Of a DNA stretch of 64,000 nt, positions 8,170 to 15,853 are shown piece after piece. The stretch is from Lactobacillus sp. Lineage in GTDB: Bacteria > Bacillota > Bacilli > Lactobacillales > Lactobacillaceae. The position numbers and the translations under genes are program-made. Every line of letters begins with the position of its first letter. Position 1 is the stretch's first letter. The stretch spans positions 1 through 64,000 of the forward strand of contig JALCQM010000004.1 in assembly GCA_022651245.1 (NCBI GenBank). Reading direction: 5' to 3'. The notes below the pieces were generated by a model, which did not search any database, was not told the origin of the DNA, and was given only the letters and a program-made list of their open reading frames with translations.

Positions 8170-11100
8170 ATGACTGAAGGTATTTTTTTCCCGCGCTTCT
8201 GGTCTCAAAAAAGCGTTGAAGCGTGGAAAGTGGCCCAAATTGAACCGCGCTGGCAGGGTGAACTGCCGGTGCAGTCCACGGCAGAAGGGCAAAGCTGGCT
8301 TTCGCTTGCCTTTTTGCGGCAAATGTATTTGCGCGATAAGGTGGCCTTTCACGATTTAACGCGATTGTTCCAGCTTTTTGGCGTTGAGGTCCGTGCGTCC
8401 CGTGGTCAAGGTCTCTTTGGTCAGTGGCAGTGGCAAGAAGGATGGCACGTGGTGACGGGTGTTGCTGATGTTGATTGGAAACAGGTGGAGCAGACGCTTC
8501 AACGCGATCGGTTGCTGCATAACTTACCTCTATTGGCAGATTGTGTTCAGAAACAGGCGTTGTTTGGCCTGGTGTTGGAAAAGTTAGTAGCCTACAATCC
8601 GCTGTTGGAGGCGGCAACGGTGGCAGCGACCTTAACGCGGTGTGGTGTTGTTTGGTCGACGTGGCCACTTGCTCTAGCCACAGATGATCATCCCGCACAA
8701 GTCGATACAGCGATGGCCAAGCCGCGTGTGTCAATGGCACAACTATTTGAGCCAAAGCACGATGCTTTGATTTTATCGCGTTTATTTGAAGCTGGCATCC
8801 ATTATTTGGATGAGGTGACAGATGATAAGCTCAAGCAGGTGGCAAAAAGTACTGGTATCGGGGCGGGCAAGTTGGCGCGGATTCAGCAACGGTTGGAAGT
8901 GGCCGAAGCGGTGCCACTGATTGCTAACGGGCAGCTACAGGAGCAAGCAATTACGGTGGCGTTAAGGGGGGAACGTGATAGACCTATCAAAGAGGCCTTG
9001 TTGGCGCAAGGCCTCGAATCTATGCAAGATGTCTACCCGCAGCACATCTTGGCATTACCCAAAGACGTGTGGGCGAAAAATGGTGCTGATCGTCTTATTC
9101 GGCAGTACAGCGCCCAGATGGGCAAAATGGTGCCGGAGCAGTCGGTGGCGACAGCTTTGATGCCATTAGCCGAGCAACTCTACCCGTTGTATTTTAGCGC
9201 AGTTATCCCAACTACTTTGCCGTTGAAGCAATATCTGTTCATGATCAGTGGCATTGCCGGGCTGAAACCGCGGCCTCAAAATAAACTTGGGTTTTATCAA
9301 CCGATACAAGCTCACCTCGTGGAGTTGGTTCAAGCGGCGATCCGCGAAGGACAGTCGCCAAGCACAGTGGTAACGTCACAGGTGCAGTTCATGGCGAAGG
9401 TTGCCTCAGTGTCGGTGGCAAACATCGCGCCAGAGGTGCTGCAGTATTCTTGGTGGGTCTATCAGCAACTGTTACCAGAACCGTTCGATGCGTTAATGGA
9501 CGCCTACCGATCACAGTTGTCTGAGGAATATCAGCTGATTATGCGAGAACGTCTCCAACAGGACCCTGCGACAACACTTGAAGTTGTGGGGAAACAGATC
9601 GGTAAAACGAGAGAACGTATTCGGCAAGTACAACAGAAGGTGAGTGATGAATTTAGTCAGTGGTGGCAAAACTTACGCCTGTCCTTTAAGTTACCGCTAA
9701 CTCTGGAACAGCAGTCACTACGCGTGGTCGAACTTTTTAAAGGCGACAATGCGCAGTTAATTGCGCACACCATTGCGGCCACAGCGCAACCGCTGGCGCA
9801 ATACCTTTTATCTGCGCAGACGGTTACTGTCACCGGAGAAGCGGCCTTACAGCCGCTGACGAAGGACAGCCTTTGGTTGCAGCAAGTCCAAATCGATCAG
9901 CAGTTAGCCCGGCAGCATGTTCACTTGAATGCAAATGAGTTGCGACAAGTTATGACTCAGCTGAACTTTAAACCCTCTGCACAGCCTGCACTGTGGGTCA
10001 AACAATCGGGGGTAACGCGTAGTGACCTGATTCGCTTATACATGAAAGCACATGATTGTGATCGGATTAACACCAATAAAGCCGGCTATACTGCCATCAC
10101 TGATTGGACGAAGCAGACTTTTGGAAGGTCCCTTACCCCGTCATTACGAAGTTTTCTCGCGGCGGTGGCAGAGATGCCCGATATGATTCCGGTACAAAAG
10201 GGCCAGTATCGGCGACTTGACCTTGCCAATTACGACCGGGCCTTATTTGCTGAAGGGAAAAAGCTGGTGCAGGCACACTTTGCGGCAGGCCATCGATCTG
10301 TCCGAGATAAATGGCTGGTTGCACAATTACAGGCTAAAATGAGTGGAGACGAGTTTTACCAGGTCTTCAAAACGCTGTATCCAGATGATTTTCAGTATTC
10401 AACTGGCCGAGAGAATGATATTTATCCTTTAGACGCCGAAAAATTGACGCTCGGGGAACAGATGTTGCAGGTGGTTCGACAGTACCCTGACGGTATTTCT
10501 TTGGGGCAGTTATGGCACGGCTTCGGTTGGGAAGGGTATACCGTTCAGCAGACGGTCGCAACCACTCCGGGATTAGTAATTGAAGAGGATACCGTGAGTT
10601 GGATCAATGTGGTCAGTGCCAAGCAGTCGTTGCAATCGCCACTTCTAGACGCTTTACAACAAGCTTTCGCACAAGCACCGATCGTTCCTGTGTGTCAAAT
10701 CTATGCGGTCTACAACGAAATCAGTTTAGCCCACCCAGAGGTGCTTGATGAGACTAGAATTTATACTCAAGCGGCGCTGGTGTCATTCCTAAAAGCACTC
10801 CCGCTGGCTTTAGATGTCGTGGGGGGCAAACTCTTAGTCCAAACAGGTGCGTTACCGGCGATTAAGCGAACAAGCGAGGCGGTGTGGGCGGCCTACTTAG
10901 CCCAAGTTGCCGCTACGCCACAAACAGAGGCGCAACTCAAAGTCGCTGCCTTGACTGCGGGAATGGGTACCAGTACTTGGGATCAAGTCCATCTGCATCT
11001 CTTTGAGCAAGCGCAAATTCTGCCAGTCTCTCAAGACCGTTATTTAGCAACAGCGGTTATCCAGCAGACGCCGGCAATTAATACTGCTGTGGGCCACGTT

Positions 11101-11517
11101 TTGCAGCGACGCTTGCAAGACCAATCTTTCTTGGCGATTCAGGCGCTGACACCAGCAGAGTTGGCTGATTTGCCAACTCTGTCGCAGGTTGCTATGGCGT
11201 GGACGCCAGAGCTATTTGCCAGCTATGCCGCCTGTTTGGGTTACCGACGTTTGCAATGGCCGCGAACGATGTTGCACCAGAATTATGACGCATTGGTGCC
11301 AGCGTCGTCGCCATATCAGACGCTACCCGCGCTAATGGCGACTTTGGTCGATGAATGGCGCCAGGTGGATGACAATGAAATTAAACTCTATCAGCAGGCG
11401 GTACGGGTCAAATTGATGCCGTTTCGTGAGGATATTAACAAACAACGTTTACCGCCCCTATTTTATGATGCCCAGGGGTTTATGGTAGATGAGTTGCGTC
11501 ACGTTAGGAGGAATTAA
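8170..11517 (+). CDS. Large protein with sigma-70 region 4-like HTH and alpha-CTD-like segment
   Basis: A 1115-residue soluble protein, the largest of the operon. Residues ~198-240 (ILSRLFEAGIHYLDEVTD, then GIGAGKLARIQQRLE) resemble the helix-hairpin-helix of the RNA polymerase alpha C-terminal domain. Residues ~470-500 contain VGKQIGKTRERIRQVQQKV, a close look-alike of sigma-70 region 4 (TRERIRQIE). A further winged-helix-like segment lies near residues 757-814. The rest is unassigned and no nuclease motif is obvious. ATG 8170 follows GGGGAGAG. It probably binds DNA and works with the helicase that starts one base after its stop. Whether it acts in transcription or as a target-recognition subunit cannot be told from the sequence. 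Confidence 0.8.
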   Translation: MTEGIFFPRFWSQKSVEAWKVAQIEPRWQGELPVQSTAEGQSWLSLAFLRQMYLRDKVAFHDLTRLFQLFGVEVRASRGQGLFGQWQWQEGWHVVTGVADVDWKQVEQTLQRDRLLHNLPLLADCVQKQALFGLVLEKLVAYNPLLEAATVAATLTRCGVVWSTWPLALATDDHPAQVDTAMAKPRVSMAQLFEPKHDALILSRLFEAGIHYLDEVTDDKLKQVAKSTGIGAGKLARIQQRLEVAEAVPLIANGQLQEQAITVALRGERDRPIKEALLAQGLESMQDVYPQHILALPKDVWAKNGADRLIRQYSAQMGKMVPEQSVATALMPLAEQLYPLYFSAVIPTTLPLKQYLFMISGIAGLKPRPQNKLGFYQPIQAHLVELVQAAIREGQSPSTVVTSQVQFMAKVASVSVANIAPEVLQYSWWVYQQLLPEPFDALMDAYRSQLSEEYQLIMRERLQQDPATTLEVVGKQIGKTRERIRQVQQKVSDEFSQWWQNLRLSFKLPLTLEQQSLRVVELFKGDNAQLIAHTIAATAQPLAQYLLSAQTVTVTGEAALQPLTKDSLWLQQVQIDQQLARQHVHLNANELRQVMTQLNFKPSAQPALWVKQSGVTRSDLIRLYMKAHDCDRINTNKAGYTAITDWTKQTFGRSLTPSLRSFLAAVAEMPDMIPVQKGQYRRLDLANYDRALFAEGKKLVQAHFAAGHRSVRDKWLVAQLQAKMSGDEFYQVFKTLYPDDFQYSTGRENDIYPLDAEKLTLGEQMLQVVRQYPDGISLGQLWHGFGWEGYTVQQTVATTPGLVIEEDTVSWINVVSAKQSLQSPLLDALQQAFAQAPIVPVCQIYAVYNEISLAHPEVLDETRIYTQAALVSFLKALPLALDVVGGKLLVQTGALPAIKRTSEAVWAAYLAQVAATPQTEAQLKVAALTAGMGTSTWDQVHLHLFEQAQILPVSQDRYLATAVIQQTPAINTAVGHVLQRRLQDQSFLAIQALTPAELADLPTLSQVAMAWTPELFASYAACLGYRRLQWPRTMLHQNYDALVPASSPYQTLPALMATLVDEWRQVDDNEIKLYQQAVRVKLMPFREDINKQRLPPLFYDAQGFMVDELRHVRRN

Positions 11518-11518
11518 A

Positions 11519-12886
11519 ATGCCACTTAGGCCGTATCAAGAAGAAGCGGTGGCTGCTTTTGAGGCGCAACAGCGCGTAGGGGTCTTGAACATGGCGACTG
11601 GCACGGGTAAAACCATAACTAGTATTGCCGCGATTCAGCGCGATTATCAAACCAACTGCCGCCAGTTTCTGGTGATTATCGTGCCGTTTACCCATTTAGT
11701 TGCACAGTGGCTGACTAGTCTGCGGCAGGCCAATATTTCAGTGGATCTTCGGATCATGGGTGATAGTCGGTACTGGCGGCAGCGGCTACCTGGCTTGGTC
11801 TGGGCGTTTAGCCGGGGGTTCAGCAACCGGGTGGTGGTCATTGGCACCTACAAAAGTATTTGTTCCAGCAATTTTGAAACGGCGATTCAGCAATTACCAG
11901 CTGAGCGGACATTTTTGCTGGCAGATGAATGTCATTATGTCGGGGCCTTGCAGCGCCAGCGTCCGTTTTTGCACCAGTTCGACTCCCGGCTTGGTTTATC
12001 CGCGACGCCAAACCGGTGGTGGGATGAGTCAGGGACAGCATTCATTCGGACCGTGTTCGGAGCGGATGTGTTTGTCTATGGGATGGATAAGGCGATTCAA
12101 AATGGCTTTTTGACTCCTTACACCTATGATCCCGTGATCACGCGGCTTGATTCGGAAGAGATGGCAACTTTTGACCGGTTAACTAAACGAATCAATGCTT
12201 CGATGGCGGCACAAACGCAGGGACAGTCTATGCCAGAAGCGGTGAAGCGGCTATTGTTGCGGCGCTCTCGGCTAATTAAATCCGCAGCAGGCAAGATGGC
12301 CTTGTTAGAGGCGATGATCACCAAGCAAGTCGATCCGCATTACACGCTGGTGTATTGTGCCAATAAAGCGGAAGTGGGTGCAGTCGTGGCAATGTTGGCT
12401 GCACACGGCATCCAAGGCCATCGGTTTGATTCATCTTTAGCGTTGGCCAAGCGCACACAGGTACTGGAAGCATTTGCAGCAGGAGAGATTGCCGTTTTAG
12501 TTGCGGTTAAGTGCTTAGATGAAGGCGTTGATGTTCCTGCCACGCGGGAAGCATATTTTTTGGCCAGTACGTCGAATCCTCGCGAGTTTGTGCAACGTCG
12601 CGGACGTATCTTGCGGCGGGCATTGGGAAAGCAAAAGGCAATGGTCCATGATTTCGTGGTCTTGCCGCCACGTGGTTACAGTGGTAAGTATGCAGAACAG
12701 TTGATTCGCCATGAATTGCCCCGTGTCTATGAATTGAACGCTTTTGCGGCGAATAAGTATGCGGCACGGGCGGTCTTAGCGCCAGTTCTGCGCAAACTAC
12801 AATTAGAACGCTATTTAGACAAATCTTCGCAAGCAATTTATCTAGAATCTCAAAAGGAGCGTGATGGTTATGACATTACAGCATGA
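11519..12886 (+). CDS. SF2 DEAD/DECH-box helicase
   Basis: A 455-residue superfamily 2 helicase or translocase of the ResIII type. Motifs in order: RPYQEEAV (Q-like, residues ~5-11), Walker A ATGTGKT (~26-32), DECH (~136-139), SATP (~160-163), and motif VI QRRGRILRR (~358-366). The arrangement, including the GVDVPATREAYFLAST stretch of motif V, resembles helicases of restriction and repair systems. ATG 11519 has TAGGAGG upstream and begins one base after the previous stop codon. No nuclease domain is attached, so cleavage, if any, must come from a partner. Confidence 0.9.
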   Translation: MPLRPYQEEAVAAFEAQQRVGVLNMATGTGKTITSIAAIQRDYQTNCRQFLVIIVPFTHLVAQWLTSLRQANISVDLRIMGDSRYWRQRLPGLVWAFSRGFSNRVVVIGTYKSICSSNFETAIQQLPAERTFLLADECHYVGALQRQRPFLHQFDSRLGLSATPNRWWDESGTAFIRTVFGADVFVYGMDKAIQNGFLTPYTYDPVITRLDSEEMATFDRLTKRINASMAAQTQGQSMPEAVKRLLLRRSRLIKSAAGKMALLEAMITKQVDPHYTLVYCANKAEVGAVVAMLAAHGIQGHRFDSSLALAKRTQVLEAFAAGEIAVLVAVKCLDEGVDVPATREAYFLASTSNPREFVQRRGRILRRALGKQKAMVHDFVVLPPRGYSGKYAEQLIRHELPRVYELNAFAANKYAARAVLAPVLRKLQLERYLDKSSQAIYLESQKERDGYDITA

Positions 12887-13055
12887 TATTCAAGCGCGGC
12901 TTGATGTGTTACCAACACAGCAGCGCCAGCCACTGTTGGTATTACTTGAAGCAATAGCAGTCCAATCGCAAGAACAGTTTTCGAATGCAGAAATTGAACA
13001 ACGCGTTGAAAATGCCATTCGACAAGTATTGGAGGGCCCAAACCGTGAAGATTAA
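12870..13055 (+). CDS. Small helical protein of the DndD-like operon
   Basis: A 61-residue, highly charged and helical protein (Gln/Glu-rich, EIEQRVENAIRQVLEG). It overlaps the helicase stop on the left and the ATPase start on the right. ATG 12870 is chosen for its ten-base spacing from AAAGGAG; GTG 12861 and ATG 12864 are in frame too. Its position suggests a small adaptor between helicase and ATPase. No family recognised. Confidence 0.65.
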   Translation: MTLQHDIQARLDVLPTQQRQPLLVLLEAIAVQSQEQFSNAEIEQRVENAIRQVLEGPNRED

Positions 13056-15087
13056 GCACTTGGCAATAACAAACTTCCGCCAGTTTGTCGGCGCACAAAC
13101 CATCGATTTTGCGGCGGACACGAAGCAAAATGTGACCATTATTCTGGGACAAAATGGGGCCGGCAAAACCGGTATCTTTCGAGCAATTTTATTTGCCTTG
13201 TTTGGTGATACAGAGTTGAGTCAAGATGCCGATAATGCTGATGTGCACCTCATCAATGAGTCGGCGTTACGGGCGAACAAGGGCCGAGTGGCGCAAGCTG
13301 AGGTGAGCTTAACCTTCGAGCATTCTGGGGCGACCTATCAAATCCAGCGGACGGTCCGTGGACGCTTCGATGGGCGCTCCTATTATCAAGATAGTACTGC
13401 CAATCAAACTTGCGAGTTGATCATTACCGTGGTAGGTCAGCAGCCACAAGTGATCACGGATCGAGTGGTAGTTAATCATAAAATCGAAGCCATTATTCGC
13501 CGCGACATTCGTGAGTTCTTCTTCTTCGATGCTGAGAGCTTGCAAATTCTAGCAGACTTGGGCAAGGATAACATTCGTGATCGCGTGCGTAATGGGATCT
13601 ACCAACTTTTGCAAGTCCAAGATCTGGATGCGGCCCGGCAAGTTGTAAAAACGCTACATAGCCGAATCGAGCGTGGCGTGCGCAACCAGGCGAAGGACAG
13701 CAAAACCCAAGCCCAACAGCAAGAACTGGTACAGGTGGAAGCGGCCATTTGCGACCACAAGCAACAAATCCAAGACTTAGAGGCGAATATTCGTCAAGCT
13801 AATGAAGAGTTAAAGGATAAGCAAAGTCGCTACCAAGACTCTGCTGCAACGCGGGAATTAACGACGGCCATCCAGCACTTGCAAATTGAATCTGAGCAGT
13901 TACAGCAAACGCTAAAGCAACGCTTGATGAATTTGTCAGGGTTGATTAATCAAGGCGCAACACAGCTATTCAGCGATCTACTTCCTGATATTCAACAGCA
14001 TGTGGCCAACTTACGCAGGAACCGTCAAGACAATATCCCGAAGTTTATTTTGGAACATAGCCTTGAGGACCAGCGTTGCGCATTGTGTGGCCATGAACTT
14101 GCACAAGACCCCGATGCGCAAACACATGTTGAGACGTTACTACGGCTGTTTAAATACTCTCAATCGGCAACGTATCTCACGAGTGTGGAACAAGGAATCC
14201 AAGAAGTGGCACAGGCGCATGATGAGTTTGTGCGCGCACAAGATGCCGCGGTGTCGGGGTATCTCCAAGACCTCAAGGCATATACGAGTCAGCGAAGTGA
14301 TTTGGATGGGTTGCAGAATCAACTGCAAGCTAGTGCGAGTGAAATTGCGGAGATGAAGGGACTGTCTGAGGCAATCGCTCAGATTAACGCCGATTTGGTG
14401 GCACAAAACGCCGCTTTACAAACTCATCAGCAGGCTTTGGAAAAGTTGCAAGTGCGACGGAAACAACTGAGTGACGATTTAGCTCGAAGTCAAGTGCAGG
14501 ACTCTGATATCCAGTACCGTGTCCGTGAAGCCGGGTTGTTAAGCGAAATGGAAGCGGCTTTGACGACTATCTTGAACGACTACAGTGCAGATAGCCGTCA
14601 GCAAATTGAACGACACACGCTAACGCTGTTCAAGCAGTTCATCGCAGAAAAAGACCAAGCATTGATTTCGGCAGTCACGATCAAGTCCAACTATCAGATT
14701 GTCGTCACTAACGCCCAAGGACGGGATCTGTCCAATGACCTTTCACAAGGGGAGAAGCAAATTTTGTCGCTGGCGTTTGTCATGGCTTTAGCCCAAGTGG
14801 CGTCTCGTGGACGAGCAGAAATGGCGTTCCCGCTGTTTATGGATACGCCTTTTGCCCGGATCGATGGGGATAACCGCGATCGCCTGATTAAGGCGATTCC
14901 GCAGATCACCGGGCAGTGGATCTTATTGCTAACAGACACAGAATTCACTGCAGCTGAACGTGATCAGTTCCTGCGCCAAGGCAATGTTGGGACGACCTAT
15001 CGCCTAGATAATCGTGAGGGTGAAACGACGATTGCCCCGGTGGTGGACTTAGCGTTGTTAGAATTACGAGGAGAGAACAATGGCTGA
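13045..15087 (+). CDS. DndD-like SMC/Rad50-type ATPase
   Basis: A 680-residue ATPase built like Rad50/SbcC. Residues ~1-10 match the usual N-terminus (KIKHLAITNFRQF), Walker A GQNGAGKT is at ~35-42, two long coiled-coil arms flank a CALC (CxxC) zinc-hook-like apex at ~345-348, the ABC signature LSQGEKQ is at ~566-572, and Walker B LFMDTPFARID follows at ~596-606. The segment EFFFFDAESLQILADL is characteristic of the DndD family of the DNA phosphorothioation machinery. The GTG start has GGAGGG upstream. It overlaps both neighbours. Without DndA/C in the window, sulfur modification itself is unlikely to be its job here. Confidence 0.85.
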   Translation: MKIKHLAITNFRQFVGAQTIDFAADTKQNVTIILGQNGAGKTGIFRAILFALFGDTELSQDADNADVHLINESALRANKGRVAQAEVSLTFEHSGATYQIQRTVRGRFDGRSYYQDSTANQTCELIITVVGQQPQVITDRVVVNHKIEAIIRRDIREFFFFDAESLQILADLGKDNIRDRVRNGIYQLLQVQDLDAARQVVKTLHSRIERGVRNQAKDSKTQAQQQELVQVEAAICDHKQQIQDLEANIRQANEELKDKQSRYQDSAATRELTTAIQHLQIESEQLQQTLKQRLMNLSGLINQGATQLFSDLLPDIQQHVANLRRNRQDNIPKFILEHSLEDQRCALCGHELAQDPDAQTHVETLLRLFKYSQSATYLTSVEQGIQEVAQAHDEFVRAQDAAVSGYLQDLKAYTSQRSDLDGLQNQLQASASEIAEMKGLSEAIAQINADLVAQNAALQTHQQALEKLQVRRKQLSDDLARSQVQDSDIQYRVREAGLLSEMEAALTTILNDYSADSRQQIERHTLTLFKQFIAEKDQALISAVTIKSNYQIVVTNAQGRDLSNDLSQGEKQILSLAFVMALAQVASRGRAEMAFPLFMDTPFARIDGDNRDRLIKAIPQITGQWILLLTDTEFTAAERDQFLRQGNVGTTYRLDNREGETTIAPVVDLALLELRGENNG

Positions 15088-15544
15088 TTTATTTGATGGT
15101 AAAATCGATATTCACTTAGATGATCGCTACAGCACAGATTATGAAACCATCGCCAATAATCTGACCGCGCTGAAAATTGCAGATGTCTATTTTCTCTGTT
15201 TAATCTTAGGTTACCGCAGTGGCCGGTCAATTCCGGCTGATAACCTAAAAGGTAAAGAGTTCCGTCCTAGTTATTTCACCTCCTTGCAGCGTAACTTGCT
15301 TTACGGTTTTGCCTTGAATTTACCGACGGTGAAGCCAGAGGATCTCACAAATGAAGCACAGATCATGCCGATTTATGCACAGTTATCGGGTTACGCCAAT
15401 GGTGGGATGCAGTGGCTTCGCGATCGGGTCTTCAGTGACGCGCAAGACGAAGCAGGGGCGATTGTAGCTGATGCAGATGTTGTGGTGATGCGATTGAATG
15501 AGATGCTTCACGATGAACTAGACCCGCAAGTAGCCCCGTTTTGA
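15080..15544 (+). CDS. Small protein downstream of the DndD-like ATPase, DndE-like
   Basis: A 154-residue protein whose ATG overlaps the ATPase by eight bases. In Dnd operons the gene after dndD is dndE, a small helical protein. The pattern here (LCLILGYRSG, then LLYGFAL, then YANGGMQWLRDRV) loosely resembles DndE order and spacing, but the similarity is weak and rests partly on position. It is the last gene, followed by two terminators. It may be a structural partner of the ATPase. Confidence 0.55.
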   Translation: MADLFDGKIDIHLDDRYSTDYETIANNLTALKIADVYFLCLILGYRSGRSIPADNLKGKEFRPSYFTSLQRNLLYGFALNLPTVKPEDLTNEAQIMPIYAQLSGYANGGMQWLRDRVFSDAQDEAGAIVADADVVVMRLNEMLHDELDPQVAPF

Positions 15545-15627
15545 ATTAAATTAAGCAATGACATGATACCGGTGTTGCGAGAGATTGTTGGAAGTGTTTA
15601 CGGTTAAATCGGTACCATAAATGAGTG

Positions 15628-15669
15628 AACGGCACTTTGACAGTGAAAGACAGTCAAGCACCGTTTTTT
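15628..15669 (+). terminator. Terminator of the DndD-like operon
   Basis: AACGG pairs with CCGTT and, inside it, CTTTGAC with GTCAAG, followed by six T. It lies 84 bp after the last gene. A short open frame across 15621-15809 overlaps it and is judged non-coding. Confidence 0.7.
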
Positions 15670-15679
15670 GGATTGGCAG

Positions 15680-15716
15680 TGCCACGTTCGTATTGAGCGT
15701 GGCATTTTTTTATTTT
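15680..15716 (+). terminator. Second, back-up terminator
   Basis: TGCCACG/CGTGGCA forms a 7-bp stem followed by ATTTTTTTATTTT. Together with the preceding hairpin it insulates the cas operon from the upstream operon. Confidence 0.75.
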
Positions 15717-15737
15717 GGCGAAATATACTTAATGGTC

Positions 15738-15800
15738 ACCACCAGAATCGGTGGTATTATTCTCGAAATACTTGTTGGTGCAGCGGGTGAAGCGTATTCT
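15738..15800 (+). promoter_or_regulatory. Promoter region of the cas operon
   Basis: TTGTTG and TATTCT with a 17-bp spacer (15772-15800) lie about 55 bp before cas3. Upstream, ACCACC and GGTGGT form a short inverted repeat (15738-15756) that could be a regulator site. The spacing to the terminators shows that the cas genes are transcribed on their own. Confidence 0.5.
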
Positions 15801-15853
15801 TATAGATAAATGTACTAATTATTCGGCAAGTATTGTTGTAGGGAAAGGATGGC

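Noticed and set aside
7964..8755. A 263-codon open frame on the minus strand
   Set aside because: Antisense across two well-supported operon genes, Pro/Thr/Ala-rich translation, no ribosome site.
13045..15544. A complete Dnd phosphorothioation system
   Set aside because: Only DndD-like and weakly DndE-like proteins are present; DndA, DndB and DndC are absent from the window.
15621..15809. A 62-codon open frame between the DndD-like operon and cas3
   Set aside because: It overlaps two clear terminators and has no ribosome site.
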